Shown here piece by piece: positions 14,051 through 26,200 of a DNA stretch of 64,000 nucleotides. Position numbers and translations under genes: made by a program. The notes below the pieces were generated by a model. It searched no databases. It saw nothing but the letters and a program-made list of their open reading frames with translations, and was not told the origin of the DNA. This DNA is from Oryzias latipes (Eukaryota; Chordata; Actinopteri; Beloniformes; Adrianichthyidae), in the NCBI RefSeq assembly GCF_002234675.1, contig NC_019866.2, positions 9,701,261 through 9,765,260 on the forward strand. The letters run 5' to 3'. Within the stretch, counting starts at the first letter, position 1. Each line of letters starts with the position of its first letter.

Positions 14051-15120
14051 CCCTTGTGCTATCTTAGGCACTTTAACGTTGGGAGTTGGGTCATCTAGAC
14101 CAGTGTTTTTCAACCAGTGTGCCGCGGCACACTAGTGTGCCGTGGGAGATGGTCAAGTGTGCCGTGGAAAATTGCCCTCATTAACTGCTCTAAAAACATT
14201 TCCCATCTCCAGGATTTCAGCTCTCTGTTCATCCAAACAGGCCCTGATAAAACACTGAGGAGTTAGGAATATAAAAGATGTAAAATACATTTTCTTTGCG
14301 TTTATTTTATTTTATTAAAGACATTTTGATAAGAATGACTGTACAGTACCGCGATTCAGCTGCACCTTCGGCTGTATTTTGGAAAAGTCCCGTCCCTTTA
14401 ACTGTCTCCACCAATCATTCTTGGGGAGCTTAATCACATGTCATCAGTCTGACCAATCAGACGTGGTTAAAGTCTTCACTTCCTTGTCCCGATTTAGCTC
14501 GTAAAGTCGCTCAGTTCTAACAAAAATACCAGCTAAAGCTCGTCTTTAGCGGTGTAGCTTTGCACAGAATCCGGTATCAGACCGTGGAACAAGTGAACAA
14601 AACACTGAAGCTCCGAAAACCGATCTCCAGCCGTTTTATGCACTACATCTCCCATGATGCATTGGGTCATGAGATTGACAGCGCACAAGGAGATCTGTTG
14701 TTAAACGTCTTGAAACAACGAACACACATCAATCTGTTTTTAAATCTTCTAACTTAACTTTTATTGCATTTTTTAGAAAAAAAAACAGGTGCAGTTTCCA
14801 GCTTTTTCTGACACAATTATCTCAAAAATGCATGTGAGATTGTGGAGGGGCTGTAGATCAATACAGACTATGAGTTTCTCCTTTTTTTTTTTTTTGGATG
14901 CTGGTGTGCCGCGGGATTTTTTTTAAGGTTAAAGTGTGCCGTAGCTCAGAAAAGGTTGAAAAACACTGATCTAGACCAACTAGACAGTGTGCTGAACCTT
15001 TTTTCTTCAATGATTTGTGATCTTCACTGGTGTTCATGGATCACATGAAATCTTTCCACCTTTATCCACCTTTGTCATGGTAGGGAAGTAAGGGTGGGGT
15101 TATCTAAGATAGCACAAGAG
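14051..15120. mobile_element. TTAA-type MITE (copy 1), split by a hAT insertion
   Basis: Outer ends CCCTTGTGCTATCTTAG and CTAAGATAGCACAAG are inverted repeats. Once the 868-bp inner element and its 8-bp duplication are removed, about 194 bp remain that align end to end with the copies at 31482 and 31986. Flanks TGAA and TTAC look like worn TTAA. The size and TTAA preference suggest a non-autonomous piggyBac-like element; the superfamily is inferred. Confidence 0.85.
14101..14968. mobile_element. Non-autonomous hAT-type element, 868 bp, exact 15-bp TIRs
   Basis: Starts CAGTGTTTTTCAACC and ends GGTTGAAAAACACTG, a perfect 15-bp inverted repeat. It is flanked by an exact 8-bp duplication ATCTAGAC (14093-14100 and 14969-14976). 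An 8-bp duplication of the form nTnnnnAn and CAGTG termini are hAT hallmarks. Sub-terminal GTGTGCCG repeats occur near both ends. No transposase frame is seen (the longest is a 65-codon stretch at 14560, not recognisable). Confidence 0.9.
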
Positions 15121-15400
15121 TTACCCCTTACACTTAGAGCCATGTGTAAAGTAACAGGTTCAAGTGAGGATGTTCCACCATTAGTTTAATCTCACAATAC
15201 TTATAATATTAAATAAGCTGTTAAAACATACTAACAGTGGTTTTACCTGGTTAAATGAATATCATTAGTTATATGATAACCTGGGAGCTTTCCAGAATCT
15301 ATACTTCATTATAATTTAGCTTCCAGAATTCGATTTGCAAATGCTTATGAATGCAACTTTTTTGCTATAAGGTCTCCGATTTCAAAAATGAATCCATTAA

Positions 15401-15667
15401 TACCAGAGAGGACACCTACATAATACACGTTTTTCGACACATCATAACTCTCCAGCTGTTTACGCGCTCAACGTGAATCAGATGTTTCTGATCCGGAGAA
15501 ATGCAGCTTTTCATATCAGCTTTGCTTCACTGGCTGTTCAGTGTTGCGTATCAGCGCAAGGCTGCTTTCCTCTGCTTGAGAATCCGCTGGCATTACATAA
15601 ATTGCGTTAATGGTTGAAGAGTTTTGGTGGTCGAAAAAATGTTAGCAATGGAGTTTAAGCTCTGGTG
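15401..15667. mobile_element. Second TTAA-flanked MITE candidate, 267 bp
   Basis: Bounded by TTAA at 15397-15400 and 15668-15671. Ends TACCAGAG and CTCTGGTG are an 8-bp inverted repeat with one mismatch. No open frame of note. The sequence is unrelated to the CCCTTGTG family. Confidence 0.55.
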
Positions 15668-16324
15668 TTAAAGGGTTAAAGCCAACATTTTTCACTCTAT
15701 TGGCATTTCTTGACATTGTTATAAAGTTGCTTCTTTTGGAAATTCTTTTTTAGAAAAGGGAACGTGAAGAGCAGCCCCTCCCCATAGACTTCCCACATCT
15801 GTAAAAACAGTGACACTTTGCAAAATGTAAAAACACATACACTGCTTACAACTAGACAGGAATATTATGGAAAAACTTTGTGGATGTCATATATGCAGTG
15901 TTTATTTCACTTCACGGATTTTCAGGATAGGGAGACATCATTACGGCATCCAAACTTTAAGTATTCTGTTTTTGAAATGTTTCACCACTAACCAAGCAGC
16001 TAGATCAGTCTAATGCCTTAGTCACATGCACCCATACGGAGGACATTGAGGACTGCCTCATCCAAGCCGGTGTTTTCTGTTGACTTCCCATTTTCCTCAA
16101 ACTCGTTAGCTGGCAGATTTTCAGGTCTGACTGGAACATTGGATATGCCATCAACTGTATAATATTAACTTTAAAAAGAAGGCCTCAATTGTATATGCAT
16201 AGGAGCCTGTTTGGATGCCCCAACTTTGCTTGGGTCAGCATTTGTTGCCACTTTCTGGGAATTCATTAAGTCTGTTTTTTGGAGTTTTATTTGAAATTTC
16301 AATAGCAGTGGAATGTGCGTCATT

Positions 16325-17205
16325 TTTCTGATCTTTTAATTATTATTAGGCTGTTTTTGCCAAAATGGAAAAACCAGTGTCGTTTTCTAAGATATAATTT
16401 CTGCACAGCGGCAATAGTTCCATAGAAATTTGCCTCTGAGTTGTGGGCGTGACTGAAGTAAGCCTATCCCCTTCCCATCATCTATGTGTTTATGCGCACT
16501 CCCACTAGCCCCTCACAACCTTGGCATAACATTATCGGAGCAATAAACATGGCGAGCAGTATTGGCGCTATCTCACTGTGCAGTTTTGACCGAGATGCCA
16601 GCTTGGTCGATGAAAATGAAACGTTCATGGATCTAGTCCTCTACAAATGACTATGTAGTTGTAGAGTTAGATAAGCTAATTCATCTCTAAGATTTTTGGT
16701 ACATTGCCTGTCTATCCTGGGGAAGATCCTTCCTACATGTGGACACCCCTGAGCTTTCTTCTTTTTTTCCAGGATCCGTTTGTTTTAGGAGTTTTTCATT
16801 ACAGAGAAGAAGGGTCAAAGGAAGTTATGCCCAGTTTAGCCCAGTCTGTTTAGTTTAGCTTAGCAATCACCTATTGAATTTTATGACTTAATTTTCATTA
16901 TGATTTAATTTCTATTATTGAATTACTGGTATGAAGGCCCTTTCAGATTACTATTGTTGTAGTATTGGACTATCTAAATAAAATTGAACTAAAATTGAAA
17001 TTAATGCATCCGAATAGAGTGGAGCAGGGAGCTTCTGCATGGCTTGCCATTGTATTTTCTGATTTTACCAAAATAATGTTTTGTCTGCTCCTGATTGACA
17101 ATGACTTGAATAAATGAAATGAAATGCAATTTTAAATGTAATTTTTTTAAATATATTCTCCGTCATGAGAAAAATGTCTCAAGAAAATGTTAAAAACACT
17201 ACAAC
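16325..17205 (+). repeat. Repeat family A, copy 3, interrupted by a retroposon-tail insertion
   Basis: Matches the family from GATCTTTTAATTATTATTAG to CAAGAAAATGTTAAAAACAC. Between about 16645 and 17003 it is split by about 350 bp unrelated to other copies, which end AATAAAATTGAACTAAAATT, a common fish retroposon tail. The coding remnant reads MASSIGAISLCSFDRDAS, then breaks. Confidence 0.7.
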
Positions 17206-17329
17206 CACAGGAATCGGGAATTGGCATCTCACTTTAGTTTAGAGCTTTACTCATTAAATACGTTGTGAATAAAAACAATAAGACATTTTACTAACAATAT
17301 TTAAAAACTACTTATGTGACGCTGACGAG

Positions 17330-17658
17330 TTTGTAGTGAGGTTAGTTTGTCCGAGCCTGGTCTGGGTGTGTGAAGGCAGCAGACGTCACTCGCTGCTCTG
17401 AGTTGGGCGTTACGTGGAGCTCAGTCAGCTCTCCGGGACCGGGAGCGGAGTCGGGCTCAGTCTACACTTCACGGAGGTCAGTGAGCTTCGAGCGCTCCGG
17501 CCGGCTGGAAAACAAACAGATTTGTTCGTCTTCTTTTAGAAACAAGAAGAAGGAGAACAAGGAGAGGCTCCGGGACGCGTACGAGCTTGGACCGGGGCAC
17601 ATGGAAGCACTATGTGGACTTCGCCGTAGTTTCACTTGAGAAAAGAGGCGAAATAACG
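17330..17658 (+). promoter_or_regulatory. metrnl: metrnl promoter-proximal region / 5' UTR
   Basis: GC- and CpG-richer stretch directly upstream of the metrnl start codon, in contrast with the AT-rich DNA before 17300. No clear TATA box is visible, so the start site cannot be fixed; most of this is probably 5' UTR. A short open frame at 17370-17639 shows no recognisable protein and is read as UTR. Confidence 0.5.
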
Positions 17659-20559
17659 ATGTTCACCTCGATGCGGGCTCCATTGCTGCCCCTTTTACTT
17701 CTTTTTCGGATTTCTTTTTGCCAGTACTCAAGTGACCAATGCAGCTGGAAGGGCAGGTAAGGTTTGCCGCCTTATTTATTATTAGTATTATTTTTGTTTA
17801 AATGGCTGTTAATAAGCTCCTATCGGAACCTGAACTCACCGCTGGTGGATGAGGCTGCACTGTTCAAAGCTAAAACTTTTATTTTGAAAGTTTTTTGGTG
17901 ATATTTTCTTTATTTATAGCTGATTTTCAATTGTAAACGTGTTTTTCGTTTTTTTTTTAATTATTGTAAAATTGTACTCTTGTTGTTAAAATGCAATACA
18001 TACGCTATAGCTGTTTTAATAATTCTTGTCTTTCCTTCCTTATTTTTATTATCCTCTTATCATAATAATATATAAAGGCCAGGAGAAAATGCCTAAGATG
18101 ACTTTTTAATGCTTTGGCATTTCTGCCAGCATTTATCTGAGACGTTTGGACCTCAGACATCTGCAGAAATCTGTTTTGCACTTGAGAGCCGAGCCTCAAA
18201 CAGAACTTTCTGTCTTTCATCCTCCAACCAGAAGAGTTTGGCGATGCTTTAAACTTTCAACCAATAATCTGTTGTTCATTAGTGAGGCTCTTGACTAATC
18301 TTCTTTAATTGCATGCAGAAGTGATGAAGTTAGAGAGAAGTTAATTAAAGGCATGCAGAGGAGGTGCTGGTGGTGGGGCCTGGAGCTGCATATGTTCAGC
18401 ATGTGCCATGGGTAACTTTAGATCTATGGCAAATTTGAATTTCAGCATCTCATTTTCTGGAAACTGGGCGTTTCTCCTCCGGAGTCCCACCGCACACTTG
18501 GCGTACTCATGCAGGATGCTTCCTGCCTCTGGCTTTGCCACAGAATAACTGACACAGTGGAGTTTTCAAACCCCTGACCAGGCATTACTTTCTGGAAGGA
18601 GTCATTTGGTCAGACTGGCGCCGGAGTCCGGAGTGCTGCCCGGACAAGTCTCTTCCACTTTCTTTGGTGGCATAAAAGCAAGGGGAGGTTGGGTGCATGA
18701 CCCGCATTTGCACTTGCATGCAGCAGGCTCGGCTACTGTTGCTGTTGTCTGCCCAGAAAGCCCTGGATCCTTCCATCCATCCATCTCTGCCTCCAAACTC
18801 TTCCCAAAGGCACCCCGCCAGTGCTGCGTTTTGCCAAAGCGGCAGCCTGAACAATGTGGTATGGGGAGAGTGTTGGAGCTGAGGTCATTTTGGCGGCTTT
18901 GGCTCGTGACTGGTCATGCAGCCAGTCTTGTGCGGAGCCTTAATGCTTTAAGAGGAATGTGGCCTAATGTCCCCACAATTTCCCTGAGACCTTGACCTTG
19001 GTCAGCTCACGCTGCCAGTAAATCACCGGAAAATCCGTTTCAGATTGGTGAATGGATCTCTTTATGTTGCAGCCGACAAAAAATGTTCAGCTGGAGGTTC
19101 AGAGACGGGCTTGTAAAAGTTTCTTGTGTTTTCTGGCGTTAAGCTCATCTAAATGACCATCTTTCACCCTCTCCATCCTGCAGCGGGCTGACCCACGAAG
19201 GCCACACCAGGGATGTGGAGCAGGTGTACTTGCGCTGCTCACAGGGCTCTCTAGAGTGGCTCTATCCAACGGGGGCCATCATCGTCAACCTCCGGCCCAA
19301 CGTGGTGTCACCTGCCGCCGCCCGCCTCTCCGTCTGCATCAAACCCCTGACGAACTCTAGCGGCACAAACCTCTTCCTGGATCTTAATGGGAAGCTGCGG
19401 TTGCTGCTGAGCGAGCAGGGTCAGGCGCAGGGGAAGGTGCACTGCTTTGGCATTCAAGAGGGGGCGCTGTTCATCGAGGCTGTCCCGCGCCTGGACATAA
19501 GCCGGCGGATTACTGCGTTCCAGTATGAGCTGGTCAGCGACAGGCTGGGGGACGCACAGAAACCTGGCGGTAAGATGCTTTAAAGCTTTGCAGTAGAAGT
19601 TGTACAGTTTCCTGTGTCACATTTATTCAGGGTACGATTTATTTCCAATACAACCAACTAAATGAAGCCATCTACTGGTTGAAAGCTTCATTGGTTGCAT
19701 CGTTTGTCTGATAACGACAATTTTATCTGATTCCATTAAAGCCAATTCGCTTTCCTTCCATCATTCAGGTACGCTATGGGTTTGAAAAGCCATAAGGTTA
19801 AGGTTTTAGTCAAACATTAACAAAAAAGAACTCCTAAAGTCTTTTATTTTGGTAAAGGGATCAGCTCTCGCCTCATTTCCCAACCGTGAAATCTTGATCT
19901 GGCAGGAGAACGCCGCAGTAAGCTGCAATTGTTTTTCTTTTTCTTGCCGTTTGTGTGTGGAGAGGCGCGGCAGAAACACAAGGGCCCCCGGTGAAAAACA
20001 ACGGCCTGTTTTCATGCGGCGTACCTGCCAGACTTGCACCGTTTCAAGCTGAGCATCTGCAGCAGCGGGAAATGTTGATTTTTCCACCTAGAGCACGATA
20101 TGAGGCATCACAGGCTTTTACTGCTCTCCAGCTTCATATATCTGCTTCCTGCGTCATGATGTGGCCCTGTGGAGGCAGGGAGGGAGGGAGGGAGGTGGAG
20201 GTTTAAACCAGAGGGGGGAAAGGAGGGGGATCCAGCTGTTTTGACCACATCAGCAGGTTTGAATTCATCTCTGTAATAAGATGTGGTTGGAGATAACAGG
20301 GATGGGTCGCAGAGACTGGGTTTCTTCTGTGGCGGGGAGGATTGATGACTCGGTTGCTTCTTGTGATCATCTTCGCCCTGTTTCCTCCTCCTTTCCTCTT
20401 CCTCGTCCTCCTCCTCTCTGACCCACTGTGCTGGGATCAAGTCGCGTGTTGGAATGCGTCTCCAGCCAGATGTTGGGAGGAACCTTTAGAAGCCAAATGC
20501 TTGCCCCCCCCCCTTCTTTCTTTTCTTGCTGTCACTCCCTTAAAATCACCCCCCCCCCT

Positions 20560-20600
<41 letters not shown>

Positions 20601-22811
20601 CACACCTCCTCCTCACTATTTCCTATACCTCTTGATTTCATCCATGGCTATTTATCATTTCAGTATTTTCTTTTTCATTCCTCTCCCCTTCATATATCTT
20701 CGCTCCCTCCTCTGATTGCTTGAAGTGGGTTTTGTCCATGTAGAGGTATTACTGAGCGCTGCTCCATTTGAACGGAATGCATCTGGGTCCAGATGTTGCT
20801 GGACTCTGTAATAGGCCCGCTTTTGCCGGTCCTCCCCTCCTCCCTTTTCCTCTCTGCTCCCTTGAAGTGGTTCTGATTGGAGGGGCTCCGGGTGCACAAA
20901 GGCCAGCGAAAGAGATGCTGACTCGACTTTCTGCCCATTCCTGTGGTTCTGTTTCATTTCTGACACGCCGACCCTGGTTGGCTCTGCTCCGGACGGGGAA
21001 TAATGGCTCCTGGGTTGGAGCGCCTGCAGTGGGCTCCGCCCGATCCAGCGGCGGGCTGACTTCAAAGCGCCTGCTCTCTGAAGGCTCACCGCTGTCCAGC
21101 TGCTCTAAAGCCATCCGGGCTTGTGGCCGTTTGACCCCCTGATCTCTGATGGACAGGCACCGTGTGTTGACCTCCATGTTTACGCCTCACCCCTGCACTC
21201 TGAACCTCAGGAGAGCCCGCTAAAAATAAACGTAAATCCTTTTAATAAACACGGAGACGGGTTCTTGAACAGAAAACTCCTTCTGGGCTCCAAAAGCTTG
21301 GTCTCCTTTAACCTGACAAATCTCCGTGCTCAGGGGTTTGATCCGTCATGGAATGCTGGGTAGTTTTCCAATGTTTGTACAAACCCCTGAACAAACAACC
21401 ACTCTCACCCCTCTGCTGACTAGATACCCCTCTAGTTTCTCCCCACCTGTTTTCAAGTGCCACCCTCCTCTCTAAGGAAATCCCCTGTGGCTCTCAGACT
21501 AATAAAAGTGTTTGAATTCGGCCAGCCGCTGCACCACCTGAGTCAACGAATCATCTCCGCCTTTTACTGTTTCTCCTGCTGGAGGTGACTTGGCTGAGTC
21601 GCTGCTCAGCCTGAGGCGGACTTTTGGTTCCTCAGCTGAGGACATTGAAATTCCAGTTTTGCAGCTTTTGGCCTCAAACGTGGAGCCGTGCCGTTTGATC
21701 CACGCCAAACTTCAAATCGGTCCTGCGTACGTGCCGCCATTCTGAAGGGATTTCCACGATTAAGGTCATTAGGAACTTGATGTACTGGTTGAGTTTCAGT
21801 CCCGGCAGACAGGCAGGCAGGCAGGCAGGCGGAGAGCTCCTCGGCCGCTCCTTGTCTTACATCACCGCTTATCCTCTTCATCTGGTCCGTGTTTGTCACG
21901 CGCTGTCAGGGGGTTCCTGTTGTGGTGGGCACGCTGACAAAACAGCCCCCGTGAAAGTGCGCACACACAGACACAGGCATGCACTCAACATTTTTGAGAA
22001 GCAATTTTTATTATTAGCAGCGCTCGGCCTCTTTTGGCGGAAAATTCATTGCTCATGACATCTTAATCCTTCTTTGCCGTTTTTAAATAAATAGTCATCT
22101 GTTAGGACGGAAAATACCGTCCGCCTGGCCCAGCTACTGATCTGTATTTATGTTGGAGGAAAGCTGTCGAGCTGTCAACAATTTTTTCATCATGTTCCTT
22201 GAGTGAAAGTAGCAGGAAGTTCTTGTTTTCTTTTGTTTCTGAGAGCTCTTCCTCAGGTTTAACTTGGTTTTTGTCTTTCTGTAATCCCTGCCAGCACCCT
22301 GCCAGCCCTGCAGTGATGACCAGATGCATCTAGCAGTCTGCACCAGCGATTTTGGTGAGTTAAAGCCTAGATTTAAAGAGTTCTTGGCCTCCTGCTGAAG
22401 TATTATGGTGAAAAAGTCTTATGAAAACACCATTGTGCGCTGCATGAAATATGGCAGCTAGCACTTTCTAATTCTCTGCGTTTTGGTTTTGTTTCAGTGG
22501 CGCGTGGCACTATTAAGAAGGTTAATCAGGAGGAGGAGCATTCTTCCCTCAGCGTGGAGATCAGCCGCCTTTACAGACAGAAAACACAGATCTTTGTATC
22601 TGGGGGTGTGAGGGTACGGAACTGGACCGGCCTCATCAAGATGCCCCGCCATTGCGGGGCAAAGGTTGGAGAGGGTGAGTTTCTCTTCATGGGGATGGTG
22701 AGGTTTGGAGAAGCCTGGATGAGCTGTGCGCCACGGTACAAAGACTTCATGCGGATGTATCAGGAGGCACAGCAGCTGGGGACTAACCTCTGTCAAGTAG
22801 ACACCGACTGA
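17659..22811 (+). CDS. metrnl: Meteorin-like protein (secreted adipokine/cytokine), complete, 4 exons
   Basis: Coding exons are 17659-17756, 19184-19569, 22295-22354 and 22498-22811, all with GT-AG introns; together they give 858 nt, 285 aa plus stop. Residues 1-21 form a signal peptide (leucine-rich core, likely cut before QYSSDQCSWKG). The mature chain has ten cysteines: one in exon 1 and three in each of exons 2, 3 and 4. Two N-glycosylation sequons are visible (NSS in exon 2, NWT in exon 4). The segments CSWKGSGLTHE, VEQVYLRC, YPTGAIIVNLRPN, PCxPCSD and AVCTSDF match vertebrate METRNL better than METRN, so I call metrnl. The family is secreted and is linked to thermogenesis, immune regulation and neurite growth; KIT has been reported as a receptor. 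The start is the first ATG after an in-frame stop at 17637-17639-type upstream sequence; a second in-frame ATG at 17671 would still leave a signal peptide. It is slightly shorter than human METRNL (311 aa), mostly at the N-terminus. Confidence 0.95.
19570..22294 (+). other. metrnl intron 2, GC-rich, with CA microsatellite
   Basis: The 2.7-kb intron is GC-rich in its middle (20.7-21.2 kb) and so contains several overlapping open frames on both strands. None looks like a protein family and none has splice support. It holds a GGGA run near 20170, a C-run followed by a CA tract at 20561-20606, and a short GGCA tract near 21801-21829. Intron 1 (17757-19183) and intron 3 (22355-22497) hold nothing further that I can name. 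Confidence 0.7.
20561..20606. repeat. CA microsatellite in metrnl intron 2
   Basis: CA dinucleotide tract with one CG interruption, directly after runs of C. Confidence 0.95.
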
Positions 22812-23281
22812 CTCCTTTCCTCGGTCGCCGTTGGAAATGGAGCCGGCCCCCGTGGGAGGGTTGGGTCAGAGAGGCTGAAAGACTGGCAGAACCTCGCTCC
22901 TCTCCTGCCACCCCACGAGTATTTCAGTAACGATGCATGGAGCTCCCGAATGTAATGAAGCAGCTCTATTTTCAGTGCTGAAGCAGGCGCAGCGCGTTCG
23001 GACTTTCCTCCTCTGCACGGTGAACCGCAGTTTAAAATGTAGCGAAACTCTGTTTGGTTTTATATGTATAAAATGTGAACAATTGTTGTACATTTTGATG
23101 TTTTGTGTGCTTTGTAAAAAGCTTGATGTACAGTTCTGAACATGTTTCTAAAGACAAATGTATATAAAGTGAAAGACTCTTATTTTGTTAAAAAAATATT
23201 TTCAATTTATTGCCTGGCTTTTGTTCTCAGGCTGCACAATTGTTAAAAAAAAACAAACCAAAAAAGTGTTCTATCCTGAAA

Positions 23282-23287
23282 AATAAA
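23282..23287 (+). promoter_or_regulatory. metrnl: Poly(A) signal AATAAA of metrnl
   Basis: Canonical AATAAA about 470 bases after the metrnl stop codon, in AT-rich DNA and followed by T-rich sequence. It gives a plausible 3' UTR of roughly 0.5 kb. Confidence 0.65.
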
Positions 23288-26200
23288 AAGTTTTTATTTC
23301 TTTGCCTAAAATCTTTTTTCTTACTGGATAAAAAAGTATTTGAACACAACCGTATCTTACAGAGAGATGGAGGGTAGTTTCAGGTCAGGATTCATTTCCT
23401 CTGTGCTGAAATAAAAGCACATTTAATGTGCATCAGCCGCCTCACCTCCCCTTGAGCTGAGCCTGTCTGCCAGAGGTACAGAGAGATTGACACCGGAGAG
23501 TCCGCGTGGATTCCTCTGCATCGGTTCCTGTGGTGACGCTGTGGCCGTGTGTCAAGGTCAATGTGAAAGGCCTCTTTGTTTCTGCCCAGCGGGCCGGTGT
23601 GAGCGAGCGGATTGAAGGCAGACCTGAATGCCGCCCTGTGACCGGCACAAAGCAGCACTCTCCAATCACACGCCTAATTTTGATTGACATGGAAAAAATG
23701 CTGCTCAAACTGTCCCAATTGAAGGCCTGTCATTTTCATGAGCCTAAATAAAAAGGAGAGCAATAGAGGCACAAGGTTACAAGAGTTCTTAGTGGTGCTG
23801 TTAAGGCTGTTAAGGCCCAGCCGCTGACCGCAGCTCTCTTTTTTTTGTTTTTTCGTCTGCATTTCCACTTAAGCGGAAATTCACCTAGAATGTCTTTGAA
23901 TAGTCTGCCCCATGCAGACAATTGCTTTTCCAGAAGCAGTTCTGCATTGAATTGACTGTCTGAATTCCAGCTGACAGCCAGACATCCTCACTGGGAAATG
24001 CAAACAGAGTTTCCATAGCAACGATGCTGTTGCCGTCCTCTGCCTTGCTTTAAGACCAGGTTTCTCAGAGGTGGGGGAGATGGGCATTTCTTAGGCTGAA
24101 CCATCCGTACTCCCCTCTTCCTCTGTTTCAGGCCAGTGAACTCTGCCTGCCCCTGTAGTTTCTGGAACCAGAGATGATTTCACAACGCGGACATGATCAT
24201 TGTCCAAAGTGATGCGTTTTCGGTTTTTTTCCATTGCATTTGCTGTTTCCTAATCGGTTGCACAAGTCTTATTTCAAGGGAGTTATAATCTGACAATTTC
24301 TCTGAGAAAAATAGCGTTTCTATTCATTAGATCAAATCCTAAAACAAAAAAGAGGAATATCTGTTATCATCAGAGAGTGCAGTCCTTGAATCTGCTTCAC
24401 TGCTATCAGGTAAAACGTCATGGATTCAAGCACTTGGAACCTGCTCTGTCTCCAGAGAGGAGCTGCAGGGAGGAGCAGGAGAACCCCAGCAGTGAGGCCT
24501 TGCAGCTCCATGCTCTGGTTAATATTTCATGTCTCTTTGGGAAGTGCAGGAATGCTGGGAATGTGTTGACTTCACGCACATGCAAGTGCAGCACCACCCC
24601 AAACGCTGCTGCCTTGATTAGTCGGAATCAATAGACCCTCTGTGGAGTTTTTTTCGCGCGTGTGTGTGTGCCACGGTGTGTGTGCCTGCGCTGTGCACGT
24701 GGCCCTAACCCCAGCACACATAAACACACTGCCACAGCAACCAGATATCCACCACCCACACTGAGCCACTTCTCCATTTGCAGCTGCACTTCCCATCTGA
24801 AACAATGCCACCCTGACATCTCTGTAATGCCAATCCTTCGTGCTTCACAAAAATGTTATGTTTGCTCTTTCTTCTTTTTAGTCGTTATGTTTTTACTACA
24901 TGATTTCAGTTAGGAATTGCTGTTTTATATTTGGAGAATTCCTTTTTTCCCTTTATGTTGCAATTTGGTTTTTAAAATGTTCATGTGACAATCTTTAGTT
25001 CTGACTTTTCTGACTCTTTAAAAACTCCACAGGGATTATTGTTGCGTGGGAATTCTATGGATTTATTGTCAAATTCCTTTGAAGATGTTCCACGGATAAT
25101 GTGATGGTCCAGTTCAAAGATGCTGGACTTCAGCTGGTCCAAACCATCTTCTTTAGCTGTGATCAAACGTGGAACTGTCCTCTGGCATCTTTGTCTTGCT
25201 CAACATACAAAGAAAATTTCATCATTTTAACAAAAACTTTCAGGGAAAGTTCTGAAAAAGAAGGAAGTTTATTCCAGCCTTGAAGGAACAGAAGTTAGAA
25301 GAAAAAGGAACAGTGCTGCACTGTGAAAGGAGTCATGCAACAGATTTAGAAGATGTTTAATGTTAAGGAGATACAAACAGAAAATTAAATTACCGGTATT
25401 GCTTTAATATTGGATGATAAGCTGGAAAAAGATGAGTAAAAATGTAAAATCAACAGCAGAAATTGGTAAGAGAGATAAATTAATGCTTTTTTATTGAAAA
25501 CAAGCTGAAATTTTATTTTTTTGCTCTTTTTTAGCATAATAATAGGTATTTTTTGCTAAATTCAGCTTTTTGCCATCTTTTCTTTTAAGTTTTTTAGTGA
25601 AATAAAGAATAAATCAAATCAAACACTCACAATGTTAATTGCTTGTTTGGGTGCTTGTGTTTTTCCAACCAACATCCAACACTTTATTCAATTTACTTTC
25701 TTTGTATGTTTAGCTAACACTGTTAGAGGGGAAATTTCTGTCCCGAGAAACCAAATTCTATTAAAACCAGATTGGTTTTGCATTTTATAAAGTTCTGCTT
25801 TTAACAATAAGCACGTTTTGGTGATGTTTTTATAATTTGCATGGCAGTGTTACACTGTAGAGATATAAAGGTCATCAAACCATCTTCTTGGATCACAGCC
25901 GCCTCCTTCAGCCCTCCCCCTTCTCGCCAAAAACGACACGCCGTATTAGGGGTTCGAGTGTTAGGTGTCTCAGTCAGACTGCATTTGAGGGGTCACTTCA
26001 TGAACCTCCTCGTCTCCGGATCAGGTATCAAAGAGGTCCGGGGAATGGTGTGCTCCAACTGAGCAAATGTGTGGTGTGCATGAAATAAGCCAGACGTGGT
26101 GTGTGCACTATATGGTTTGGAGATTATGGTTAGTTGATTTTGGCTGACAGTAGTCTGTCAAAACACCATGTTAAAGTTGGCAGAGGCTCACAGGCACTCA

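Noticed and set aside
20655-21177. Overlapping frames of 124-144 codons on both strands
   Set aside because: GC-rich intron of metrnl; no family resemblance and the splice path of metrnl skips it.
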